DNA from: Faecalicatena sp.
GTDB taxonomy: Bacteria > Bacillota > Clostridia > Lachnospirales > Lachnospiraceae
NCBI GenBank assembly: GCA_009774255.1
Contig: VSNK01000108.1
Span: forward strand, 1 to 16,769
DNA length: 16,769 nt
Direction: 5' to 3'
The notes under the pieces were generated by a model. The model ran no database searches. It saw only the letters and a list, made by a program, of their open reading frames with translations, and was not told where the DNA came from. Within the stretch, counting starts at the first letter, position 1; each line of letters begins with the position of its first letter. This document shows, one piece after another, positions 7,402-14,587 of this stretch. A program made the position numbers and the translations under genes.

Positions 7402-8262
7402 ATGAAAGAAAATAAGAAGGCGCCTTACCTTTTTATGCTCCCGGCATTGATCATTTATTTATCGGTCATCATTTTCCCGGTATTCTATTCCCTGTGGATC
7501 AGTTTCCAGAGCGGTACAGGAATCGGAAGTATGCAATTTGTCGGTCTGAAAAATTATTCGCAGCTCATACATGACGAAGTGTTCTGGATGTCATTTCAGC
7601 ATACGATCATCTGGATTGTGCTGACAGTCGTGGTTACGACGACGGTATCCCTGCTTCTGGCAGTGATACTGAACCAGAAGTTTGCAGGGAGAACATTTTT
7701 TCGCGCGTTCTTCTACTTCCCAAGTGTTATTTCCGCAATCGCGGTCGCGATCATCTGGAGATGGATTTACAATCCGCAGATCGGTTTCATCAACCAGTTC
7801 GCGAAGATGCTGGGACTGGACTTTACACAGACCTGGATCTCTACGCCGAATACGGCGCTGATCGCTCTGTTCGTGGCGGCGCTCTGGCAGGCAATCGGAC
7901 AGCCGATGATTCTGTTCCTGGCAGGGTTGGGCGGTATTCCGTCGGATATCCTGGAAGCTGCATCCATTGACGGCGCCAACGCGGTGCAGAAGTTCTTCCG
8001 TATTACGGTTCCGCTCATGAAAGATACATTTATCATGGTGATTTCCACACTGCTGATCGCGGCGATGAAAGTCTATGATATTGTAAAAGGTCTTACGGAC
8101 GGCGGTCCGAACAACGCCACCCAGGTACTGGCATCCTATATGTACAATCAGGTATTCCAGTATAACAACGTAGGATATGGTACGGCGATCGCGATTATCA
8201 TGGTTCTGATGATGCTGATCGTAATTATCCCATATATGTCCTTTACTGCGAAGAAAGAATAG
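7402..8262 (+). CDS. CUT1 ABC sugar transporter permease, MalF/UgpA type
   Basis: Membrane-spanning subunit that forms half of the sugar channel. The 286-residue protein has about six hydrophobic helices, the first at about 10-33. The cytoplasmic EAA loop that contacts the ATPase is intact at 185-204 (EAASIDGANAVQKFFRITVP), followed by the conserved TDGGPNNATQVLASYMYNQVF segment of MalF-type permeases. RBS AGAGGAGGT at 7384-7392 supports the ATG. It follows the binding protein and is followed by its partner permease only 12 bases downstream. No ATPase gene is in the operon, so a shared MsmK/MsmX-like ATPase encoded elsewhere is expected to energise the transporter. Confidence 0.95.
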   Translation: MKENKKAPYLFMLPALIIYLSVIIFPVFYSLWISFQSGTGIGSMQFVGLKNYSQLIHDEVFWMSFQHTIIWIVLTVVVTTTVSLLLAVILNQKFAGRTFFRAFFYFPSVISAIAVAIIWRWIYNPQIGFINQFAKMLGLDFTQTWISTPNTALIALFVAALWQAIGQPMILFLAGLGGIPSDILEAASIDGANAVQKFFRITVPLMKDTFIMVISTLLIAAMKVYDIVKGLTDGGPNNATQVLASYMYNQVFQYNNVGYGTAIAIIMVLMMLIVIIPYMSFTAKKE

Positions 8263-8274
8263 GAGGGTGTCATT

Positions 8275-9111
8275 ATGGAAGGAAAAGCAAATAAAATAGG
8301 AAAATCAGCACTCCGCTATCTCGTATTGATCATCCTGGCGATTTTCTGGATCATACCGATCGTTACGCTGCTTTTTACGGCTATCAAGTCAAAGGGAGAC
8401 TTTATCAGCGGTCTGGGGCTGTTCGAGATGCCGGAGCAGATTGCATGGTCCAACTTCGTGAATGCCATGACCCAGGGACGGTTATTCCAGTATATGAAGA
8501 ATGACCTGATCATCTGCCTTCTGAAGGTGCCGCTTGGAATCTTCATTTCCTCTATGGCAGCCTTCGCGCTGACAAGATTGAAATTAAAGCATGCCACGGC
8601 CTGGTTCGTATTCCTGCTCCTTGGTATGATGCTTCCGATGCAGATCGCGTTGGTTCCGATCAGTATCATTTACAACAGACTGGGACTGATCAATACATAC
8701 TTCGGTTTGTTCTATATTTACATCGGCTTTGGTGTTTCATTTATGATCCTGATCATGCATGGATTTATGAAGGGAATTGATTTTGCCATTGACGAGGCGG
8801 CTTATATTGACGGGGCAAATAAGTGGCAGAGCTTTTTCCACATTATTCTGCCGATCTGTAAGCCGGCGATCGCGACATTGTTCATCACGGACTTTTTGTC
8901 CACATGGAATGAATACCTGCTGGCTTCCGTTATTATCAATGATAATAAACTGAAGACCGTGCCGGTAGGACTGCTGACCTTCGTAGGGGAGCATGGAACG
9001 GATTATGGTTATTTGTGTGCCGGAGTATTGATATCGGTCATCCCGGTTATGACGGTTTACCTGATCTTCCAGAGGTACTTCGTAGAAGGTATGGCAGGTG
9101 CCGTGAAGTAG
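8275..9111 (+). CDS. CUT1 ABC sugar transporter permease, MalG/UgpE type
   Basis: Second channel subunit, 278 residues, with six predicted membrane helices starting at about 15-36. The EAA loop is at 174-193 (EAAYIDGANKWQSFFHIILP), and STWNEYLLASVIINDNKLKTVPVGL is the conserved region typical of MalG-type permeases. The C-terminus, RYFVEGMAGAVK, is the standard ending of this group. RBS AGGAGGGTG at 8261-8269 overlaps the stop codon of the previous permease, so translation of the two is probably coupled. The stop is followed immediately by the palindromic element at 9119-9283. Confidence 0.95.
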   Translation: MEGKANKIGKSALRYLVLIILAIFWIIPIVTLLFTAIKSKGDFISGLGLFEMPEQIAWSNFVNAMTQGRLFQYMKNDLIICLLKVPLGIFISSMAAFALTRLKLKHATAWFVFLLLGMMLPMQIALVPISIIYNRLGLINTYFGLFYIYIGFGVSFMILIMHGFMKGIDFAIDEAAYIDGANKWQSFFHIILPICKPAIATLFITDFLSTWNEYLLASVIINDNKLKTVPVGLLTFVGEHGTDYGYLCAGVLISVIPVMTVYLIFQRYFVEGMAGAVK

Positions 9112-9118
9112 TTTTATA

Positions 9119-9283
9119 CTAGTATAACCCAATTTAAATAACCTTACGTTTCACTGGTCTGCTTTCCCGATAGCACATGTGTAAAAGCCTCAGCGTAGCC
9201 CGCTACGCCTGCGTTTTTACACATGCACTCTCGAAAAAGCATCCTCAGTGAAACAGAAAGGTATTTAAATCGGGTTATACTAG
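9119..9283. mobile_element. 165-bp palindromic MITE-like element inside the operon
   Basis: The ends are perfect 12-bp inverted repeats, CTAGTATAACCC (9119-9130) and GGGTTATACTAG (9272-9283). Similarity continues along the whole arms: ATTTAAATA/TATTTAAAT, GTTTCACTG (9149-9157 region) with CAGTGAAAC (9245-9253), CATGTGTAAAA with TTTTTACACATG, and GCGTAGC (9193-9199) with GCTACGC (9202-9208) at the centre. The whole element can fold into one long imperfect hairpin. The outermost CTAG at both ends could be a 4-bp target duplication (it fits the YTAR pattern of IS5-group elements) or part of the repeat. No coding capacity is seen. It could be a non-autonomous mobile element or a structured RNA, with a role in attenuating distal operon genes. 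Confidence 0.75.
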
Positions 9284-9323
9284 ACGGCAGATTTTATCGG
9301 CCGTGAGTAAAAATAAATTGCTG

Positions 9324-9355
9324 AGGACAGCAGACGGGGTGCGGCCTGCTGTCCT
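9324..9355 (+). other. Intercistronic hairpin before hydrolase B
   Basis: AGGACAGCAG (9324-9333) pairs perfectly with CTGCTGTCCT (9346-9355) around a 12-base loop. No T-run follows on the plus strand, so it is not a classical terminator for the permease genes. It may act as an mRNA stability element, as at 7260-7297. Between it and the next gene is A+T-rich sequence (TATATA at 9382-9387) without a convincing -35. Confidence 0.6.
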
Positions 9356-9411
9356 GTGTATCATAAGCGTATTTTCGGTATTATATAAAGGGGAAGAAAG
9401 GAATAGTAATA

Positions 9412-10962
9412 ATGAGCAAAATCCTACATTATACACAGAAGGTAGAAAGATGGGGCATTTTTGAGATTGCTCTGGAAGGAAAATCCGAGGGAAACCCATT
9501 TACAGATTATGAGATCAAAGCAGAATTCACGGGAGCGAATGAGAAGAAAACCGTGGATGGCTTTTACGATGGAAACGGAATGTACAAGGTTCGTTTCATG
9601 CCGTCTTTTGAGGGAAGCTATACGTTCCGTGTATACGGAAATTACGCGGAAGAAGATGAATATGAGGGAACATTTGAAGCAGAGGCTGCTTCCGGAGGAA
9701 ATCACGGTCCAGTCAGGGTGTGCAATACCTTCCATTTCGCGTACGAAGACGGTACTCCCTACTATTCCATAGGAACGACCTGTTACGTATGGGCGCTGCA
9801 GACGGAAGAACTGCAGGAGCAGACACTTAAGACATTGAAGGACAGTGCTTTTAACAAGATTCGTTTCTGCGTTTTCCCGAAGCACTATGATTATAATTTT
9901 AACGAACCCTACAGCTATCCATATGAGGGAACACCCATGGACAGTTCGGTTTTGACAAAAGACAATTTTTTCGGATATATCGGACGTCCGGAGGGGAACA
10001 ACTGGGATTACAAGCGGTTCAACCCAAAGCATTTTGAGCATCTGGAGAAGCGCATCCGGGATCTGATGGAGCTTGGGATCGAGGCGGATATCATCGTCAT
10101 GCACCCATATGACCGCTGGGGATTTTCGATGATGTCAAAGGAAGAGGATGATTTATACTGGAACTATGTGATCGCGAGATTTTCCGCGTTCCGGAATGTA
10201 TGGTGGTCTCTGGCAAATGAATATGATCTGATGCCGCAGAAAACGATTGCTGACTGGGAGCGCTATGCCTCCATCATCTGCAAGAAGGATGTCTACGGAC
10301 ATCTGCGTTCGATTCATAACTGTAAAAAGATATATGATTTTACAAGGCCCTGGGTGACACACTGTTCCGTACAGCGGATTGACCCGTATCTGTCAGGGGA
10401 ACTGGTGACAGAGTGGCGGGAGCGTTATCAGAAGCCGGTGGTTCTGGATGAGATCGTATACGAGGGAAATATTGAGCATAACTGGGGAAATATTCCGGGA
10501 GAGGAGATGAACCGGAGATTCTGGGAGGGCGTTGTGCGCGGCGGCTATCCGGGACACGGGGAGACTTACCTGTCCGAAGATCAGATCCTGTGGTGGTCAC
10601 ACGGAGGGGTATTGAAGGGGACAAGCCCGGAGCGGTTCAAATTCTTGCTGAACATTTTGAAAGAGACACCCGGACCAGGACTGAAGGAGATACAGCTTCA
10701 ACCGTATGGGGAAGATATATCGGCAACTGTGGACAGCCTGCTTCCGGTTCCCTATTATCTGTTCTATTACGGCTTCCGGTGCCCGTCCTTCAAGGAGTAC
10801 CATTTCGATGACGAAAAGGAATATGAAGTAGAGATTCTGGATACCTGGGATATGACAATCACAAAATATGGTACATTTAAAGGAAAATTTAAGGTAGAGC
10901 TTCCGTCTAAGCAGTATATGGCGGTAAGGATATATGAAAAAGGATTAAAGTTCGCGGTTTAG
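9412..10962 (+). CDS. Putative intracellular glycoside hydrolase, DUF5060/DUF4038/DUF5605 architecture (paralogue B)
   Basis: Protein of 516 residues, clearly homologous end to end with the product at 4614-3061. Shared blocks include ERWG(I/L)FE, NHGPV, FNK.RFC..PKHYD, PYEGTP, DRWGFS.MS, WW.LANEY, YGHLRSIHNC, PW.THCS.QR.D, KPVV.DE..YEG and GHGET.LSED. Candidate clan A catalytic residues are E270 in LANEY (acid/base) and E347 in KPVVLDE (nucleophile; E351 alternative). It lacks a signal peptide. RBS AAAGGA lies 9 bases before the ATG; the start adds about nine residues relative to paralogue A. It lies in the operon after the permeases and before YesL and GH3, so it likely acts on the imported oligosaccharide. 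Two copies under different promoters suggest complementary linkage or ligand preferences. Substrate unknown. Confidence 0.87.
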   Translation: MSKILHYTQKVERWGIFEIALEGKSEGNPFTDYEIKAEFTGANEKKTVDGFYDGNGMYKVRFMPSFEGSYTFRVYGNYAEEDEYEGTFEAEAASGGNHGPVRVCNTFHFAYEDGTPYYSIGTTCYVWALQTEELQEQTLKTLKDSAFNKIRFCVFPKHYDYNFNEPYSYPYEGTPMDSSVLTKDNFFGYIGRPEGNNWDYKRFNPKHFEHLEKRIRDLMELGIEADIIVMHPYDRWGFSMMSKEEDDLYWNYVIARFSAFRNVWWSLANEYDLMPQKTIADWERYASIICKKDVYGHLRSIHNCKKIYDFTRPWVTHCSVQRIDPYLSGELVTEWRERYQKPVVLDEIVYEGNIEHNWGNIPGEEMNRRFWEGVVRGGYPGHGETYLSEDQILWWSHGGVLKGTSPERFKFLLNILKETPGPGLKEIQLQPYGEDISATVDSLLPVPYYLFYYGFRCPSFKEYHFDDEKEYEVEILDTWDMTITKYGTFKGKFKVELPSKQYMAVRIYEKGLKFAV

Positions 10963-10969
10963 AGATGCG

Positions 10970-11004
10970 TTACACTTCGCGGCCTGCCAGGCTATAAAGT
11001 GTAA
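10970..11004 (+). other. Intercistronic hairpin between hydrolase B and YesL
   Basis: TTACACTT (10970-10977) pairs perfectly with AAGTGTAA (10997-11004), and GCC/GGC can pair inside the 19-base loop. No T-run follows. It starts 7 bases after the hydrolase stop codon; the next gene has a strong AAAAGGAGG ribosome binding site at 11018-11026. Confidence 0.55.
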
Positions 11005-11034
11005 TGGACGGAGCTGAAAAAGGAGGCAGGACGT

Positions 11035-11748
11035 ATGAAGATTTCTTTTAATATGGATTCCAGATTATGGCGTTTTTTTGATTATGTAGGGGATCTGGCC
11101 ACACTGAACCTGCTTTTCATCGTGACCTCCATTCCCATTGTAACGATCGGGGCATCGGTTACGGCCATGGATTCTGTTTTTTTCAAAAGAAAAGAGAAGA
11201 GAACGGATGATGTGAAGAAAGAATTTATGAGAGATTTTAAAGCGAATTTCAAGAACAGCACGATCATATGGCTGATATTTCTGGTCTTTGTCGTTACCTG
11301 CGGATTGAATTTCGTGTATATTTCCAACACGAACCCGGACAATCGGAATCTCCTTATGACCGTGATGGGCGCGCTCCTGGCAGTGATGTTCATGACAGTT
11401 TTGTACAGCTTTGCGCTTCAGGCAAGATTTGACAATGACTTGCTGACTACGGTTGCCAAGGCTTTTGTGATCGGTGTGATGAGCCTGCCTTATACGATCG
11501 TGATTTTCCTCATCCTGACAGCTGCGGTGGTTGCGAGCATTCAAAGCTACGCGTCGATCATGGCTGCCGCGGCCATCTGGCTGCTGATCGGGTTCGCACT
11601 GGCGGGGAATCTCTGCTGTATGATGTTCTACCGGGCGTTCCGAAGATTTACACGGAAAGAGGACCTGCCGGAGGATACCATAGACGAAGAAATGTATACC
11701 ATGCGTGAACAATACAAGGAGCAGAAGAAGCTCAAAAACAGGCGTTAA
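11035..11748 (+). CDS. YesL/DUF624-family integral membrane protein
   Basis: A 237-residue membrane protein of the DUF624 family, whose members sit next to CUT1 oligosaccharide transporters in Firmicutes but have no proven biochemical role. The N-terminus LWRFFDYVGDLATLNLLFIVTS with the following PIVTIGASVTAM is the family signature. Membrane segments are at about 21-47, 76-96, 107-128, 143-168 and 173-196; the charged tail (residues 205-237) is cytoplasmic by inference. AAAAGGAGG gives a strong ribosome binding site. The stop at 11746-11748 overlaps the ribosome binding site of the GH3 gene, so the two are translationally linked. Likely an accessory of the transporter, perhaps in assembly or ATPase sharing, which is inference. 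Confidence 0.92.
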   Translation: MKISFNMDSRLWRFFDYVGDLATLNLLFIVTSIPIVTIGASVTAMDSVFFKRKEKRTDDVKKEFMRDFKANFKNSTIIWLIFLVFVVTCGLNFVYISNTNPDNRNLLMTVMGALLAVMFMTVLYSFALQARFDNDLLTTVAKAFVIGVMSLPYTIVIFLILTAAVVASIQSYASIMAAAAIWLLIGFALAGNLCCMMFYRAFRRFTRKEDLPEDTIDEEMYTMREQYKEQKKLKNRR

Positions 11749-11760
11749 AGGAGAGTAGAG

Positions 11761-14061
11761 ATGGCAAAAACAGAAAAGGAAATCCGTGAGATTGTGGAAT
11801 CTTTGACACTGGATGAGAAGATCCGCTGTTGTGCGCTGCATGAAGACCGATTTGGGAATCTTCCCCGGTTCGGCATTGCGTACCGGAGCTGTGACAATCC
11901 ATCCGGCGGCTGGTGTGATTATTTCCGTATCCCGCGGGAGGAGATGGAAGAGAAATTCTGGGGAACCTGTTTCCCGCAGGCCGCCGCACAGGGCGCGTCA
12001 TGGGATCCGGAGCTGGCTTATGAGATCGGCACGGCGATGGGAAAGGAATGTAAGAACCAGCAGGTAGACATCCTGCTCCGCCCAGGTGTCAACATGAAGA
12101 GAAGCCCTCTGGGCGGGCGGAATTTTGAATATTACTCGGAGGATCCGGTGCTTTCCTCGGAGATGGCCGCGAATTATATCAATGGCGTGCAGAGCCAGCG
12201 TGTGGCGGCGAATCTGAAGCATTTTGTATGCAACAATCAGGAATACGAGCGTATGACGACCAACGCTGTGGTGGATGAGCGTACCCTGAACGAGCTGTAC
12301 CTGCGGGTATTCCAGTTGATTCTGGAAAAATCGGATCCATGGACGATCATGAGCTGCTACAACCGTGTCAATGGAAAATGGGTACACCAGAATCCGGAGA
12401 TCATGAACAAGCTCCGCAAAGAATGGGGCTACAAGGGGCTCGTGATGTCAGATGCGTTTGCCGTTCATTATGAAGAGGACAAGGTAGAGGGCCATAAATG
12501 CGGGCTGGATGTGGAACTGGCGGAAGAAAGCAGTCATGTACATCTGCTTCGCGACGCAATCCGCAACGGAGAGATCTCCGAGGAAGAGCTGGATACCATC
12601 GCGTATCATGTGGTGGACTGCTTCTATAAGATTCATGACGGCTACGAGGTCCCGGAGGTAGATCTGGCGGCGCACCATGCGCTGGCAAAGAGAGCGGCCA
12701 TGGAGGGAACGGTTCTTCTGGAAAACGACGGCGTACTGCCCCTCTCCGCGGATCAGACAAAAAATCTGGCGGTAATCGGCGCATTTGCCAAAAGCCCATG
12801 CTACATGGGCGGAGGCTCCGGACATATGAACGGACATACGCTGGACATTCCTTATGATGAGATCGCCAGGCTGACAGGGGAGGAGAAGCTCTCCTACGCG
12901 GCAGGCTATCAGATCAATGCAGGGTTCCCGCCGGAGGATACTCCAAGGGAGGACTTGCTGGCTGAGGCTGTGGAAACGGCAGAAAAGGCGGATCAGATCA
13001 TCCTGTTTACCGGCTATCCTTACGGGATCGAAAGCGAAGGCTATGACCGCACGGATCTGTTTCTACCCAAGAGCCAGCGTGACCTTCTGGATGCCGTTTT
13101 GAAAGTCAACCAGAATGTGATCTTAGTGGTCAATACGGGAGCACCGGTAGATATTTCCGCTTACTGTAAACGGGTAAGAGCAGTGCTCCAGGGCGGTTAC
13201 GCCGGAGAGGCCATGGGCGGCGCGATAGCGGAGATTCTGTTCGGCCTCGCGGAGCCGGGAGGTCGTCTTCCGGAGACGTATCCCTGCCGTCTGGAGGATA
13301 CGCCGTCTTATCTGAATTTCCCCTGCTATCCGGACACGGTTCCTGACGTGGTTTACGGCGAGGGTCTTTATATCGGTTATCGCTGGTATGACGCGAAGAA
13401 TCTGGATACGGCGTATCCCTTCGGATATGGAATGTCCTATACCAGCTTTGCGTACGGAGATCTTCATCTTGACAAGGAAACCATGGGAGCAGAGGATACA
13501 CTGACGGTATCCTTCCGCGTAAAAAATACCGGGACCCGGGCAGGCTCCGATGTGGCTCAGATCTACGTGCATGACACGGAGTCCACAATGCACCGCCCGG
13601 TGAAGGAACTGCGCGGCTTCAAGAAGGTTCATCTGGCTCCGGGAGAGGAACAGGAGGTTTCCATTACTCTGGACCGCCATGCCTTTGAATATTATACACC
13701 GGCACTGCATAAGTGGGTGGTGGAAAGCGGCAGCTTTGAGATCATGGTGGGACGCAGCTCCCGGGAGATTCTTCTGACCGCTTCGGTAAATGTGGAGTCC
13801 GGGGAAAAGGTAAAGTACTTCAGCCCCCAGATGCAGGTCGGACATTTCACCGCATCTCCGGCTTTCAAGGAGGCCATTGCGGAGGAAAACGAGCAGGTGC
13901 GGAATTTCTTTGATGAAAAGAAGAATCCGCTGCTTCCGCTCTGCAGGGCGATCCCATTCGGACAGTTCGCGGATATGGATCTGGGACAGGGAGAGATGAC
14001 GGTTCGGCAGATTCAGCGAATTGTGAATAAGATGAATCAGATAAATAAGATGAATCAGTAA
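11761..14061 (+). CDS. Glycoside hydrolase family 3 (beta-glucosidase-like), intracellular
   Basis: A 766-residue GH3 enzyme expected to remove a terminal beta-linked sugar. The N-terminal (beta/alpha)8 domain includes LRPGVNMKRSPLGGRNFEYYSEDP (104-127 region), LKHFVCNNQE with K153-H154, and the nucleophile D231 in GLVMSDAFAVH. The alpha/beta sandwich follows, with the candidate acid/base E426 in ESEGYDR and PGGRLPETYP at about 499-508. The fibronectin III-like domain spans about 578-675 (SDVAQIYVHD, ELRGFKKVHLAPGE). No signal peptide. AAAGGAG lies 7 bases before the ATG, straddling the YesL stop. The extreme C-terminus has a duplicated NKMNQ. Last gene of the operon. GH3 members vary among glucosidase, xylosidase and glucosaminidase activity, so the sugar is not settled. 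Confidence 0.94.
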   Translation: MAKTEKEIREIVESLTLDEKIRCCALHEDRFGNLPRFGIAYRSCDNPSGGWCDYFRIPREEMEEKFWGTCFPQAAAQGASWDPELAYEIGTAMGKECKNQQVDILLRPGVNMKRSPLGGRNFEYYSEDPVLSSEMAANYINGVQSQRVAANLKHFVCNNQEYERMTTNAVVDERTLNELYLRVFQLILEKSDPWTIMSCYNRVNGKWVHQNPEIMNKLRKEWGYKGLVMSDAFAVHYEEDKVEGHKCGLDVELAEESSHVHLLRDAIRNGEISEEELDTIAYHVVDCFYKIHDGYEVPEVDLAAHHALAKRAAMEGTVLLENDGVLPLSADQTKNLAVIGAFAKSPCYMGGGSGHMNGHTLDIPYDEIARLTGEEKLSYAAGYQINAGFPPEDTPREDLLAEAVETAEKADQIILFTGYPYGIESEGYDRTDLFLPKSQRDLLDAVLKVNQNVILVVNTGAPVDISAYCKRVRAVLQGGYAGEAMGGAIAEILFGLAEPGGRLPETYPCRLEDTPSYLNFPCYPDTVPDVVYGEGLYIGYRWYDAKNLDTAYPFGYGMSYTSFAYGDLHLDKETMGAEDTLTVSFRVKNTGTRAGSDVAQIYVHDTESTMHRPVKELRGFKKVHLAPGEEQEVSITLDRHAFEYYTPALHKWVVESGSFEIMVGRSSREILLTASVNVESGEKVKYFSPQMQVGHFTASPAFKEAIAEENEQVRNFFDEKKNPLLPLCRAIPFGQFADMDLGQGEMTVRQIQRIVNKMNQINKMNQ
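14023..14058 (+). repeat. 18-bp tandem duplication at the 3' end of the GH3 gene
   Basis: Two 18-base units (14023-14040 and 14041-14058) share AATAAGATGAATCAG exactly, encoding NKMNQ-I-NKMNQ right before the stop. It keeps the frame and looks like a recent slippage event in a C-terminal tail that tolerates length change. Confidence 0.7.
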
Positions 14062-14121
14062 GGCGCCGCGCCGGGATACGGCGGCTCACGACAATGCAAA
14101 TAGTAAGACAATGCAAAGAAT

Positions 14122-14167
14122 AAGAAAACCAGCCTGAGCGATTTTACCTGCAAGGGCTGGTTTTCTT
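14122..14167 (+). terminator. Operon terminator, likely bidirectional
   Basis: AAGAAAACCAGCC (14122-14134) pairs perfectly over 13 bp with GGCTGGTTTTCTT (14155-14167) around a 20-base loop; the 3' arm ends in a T-rich run. The symmetric A-rich/T-rich arms allow termination on both strands, so it ends the rightward operon and would also stop leftward reading from the ABC relic. Confidence 0.8.
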
Positions 14168-14171
14168 AACT

Positions 14172-14342
14172 TCAAATCTGTTTTTTATGATAGAGGCCAA
14201 TCGTCGTTGCTTTTCCGGCACCGTTTTTACCGACAAAACCTAAAATCGCCCCATATGACAATGAAAATGTCACATTTTCCAACGCAAAATCTGACTTCGG
14301 AAATGTCTTGGAAACTTGATGCAATTCTAAAATGTTTTCTAT
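14172..14342 (-). pseudogene. Relic of an ABC transporter ATPase gene (N-terminal about 56 codons)
   Basis: Reading leftwards from 14342 gives IENILELHQVSKTF, then ALENVTFSL, then GAILGFVGKNGAGKATTIG, the start of an ABC ATPase with a Walker A motif. The style resembles the ATPases found with GntR-type regulators (YtrB-like). Three faults show it is dead. The expected ATG is ATA, although a Shine-Dalgarno AGGAGG sits at the right distance (about 14351-14356). The Walker A reads GKA where GKT/S is normal. The frame stops at TGA 14174-14172 after LYHKKQI, so the Q-loop, signature and Walker B are absent. What follows is the operon terminator, so the rest of the gene was deleted. Confidence 0.8.
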
Positions 14343-14369
14343 CCTATTCGTCCTCCTGATAAAATAAAG

Positions 14370-14412
14370 TTAGTTACAGGTCACACCTTCACCAGGCGTG
14401 ATCTGTAACTAA
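14370..14412. repeat. 18-bp-stem hairpin upstream of the ABC relic
   Basis: TTAGTTACAGGTCACACC (14370-14387) faces GGCGTGATCTGTAACTAA (14395-14412); 16 of 18 positions are Watson-Crick and the other two are G-U type. The loop is seven bases. On the minus strand it is followed by CTTTATTTTATC, a weak T-run. It may be a terminator or attenuator in the leader of the lost ABC operon, or a dispersed palindromic repeat. Confidence 0.6.
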
Positions 14413-14452
14413 AGTTAACAGTTCCGTCAATTTTTTAAGGGAAATTCATTGG

Positions 14453-14482
14453 ATTATAGACAATTTCGGAGTAGGATGTTAT
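14453..14482 (-). promoter_or_regulatory. Possible leftover promoter reading toward the ABC relic
   Basis: On the minus strand, TATAAT (14458-14453) is perfect, with ATAACA (14482-14477) as a four-of-six -35 at 18 bases. It would transcribe the hairpin leader and the relic. I find no convincing rightward promoter for the lipoprotein gene in the same gap. The remainder of 14062-14587 outside the listed sites shows nothing else. Confidence 0.3.
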
Positions 14483-14504
14483 CATAAAATTGAATTTGTT
14501 GTTA

Positions 14505-14533
14505 TTTTGAAAGGCGCACTCCGCATTTCAAAA
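14505..14533. repeat. Inverted repeat upstream of the DUF3089 lipoprotein
   Basis: TTTTGAAA (14505-14512) and TTTCAAAA (14526-14533) are perfect inverted arms, with an inner GCG/CGC pair. It lies 55 bases before the lipoprotein ATG, where it could be a regulator-binding site or an mRNA stem. No T-run follows. Confidence 0.45.
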
Positions 14534-14587
14534 ACTTGAGGAACTATAAGATACCAGACATTTCCAAAAGGGAATGAGGGAGGCTTT

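Noticed and set aside
9119..9283. CRISPR array or phage attachment site
   Set aside because: There is one inverted repeat with no regularly spaced direct repeats and no tRNA or integrase nearby.
9424..10104. 226-codon minus-strand open frame
   Set aside because: Antisense shadow of hydrolase B; no ribosome binding site and no recognisable motif.
11065..11841. 258-codon minus-strand open frame, rich in His and Gln
   Set aside because: Antisense to YesL and the start of GH3; the composition is what codon-strand complementarity of membrane helices gives.
13123..13845. 240-codon minus-strand open frame
   Set aside because: Antisense to the C-terminal half of GH3, with no independent support.
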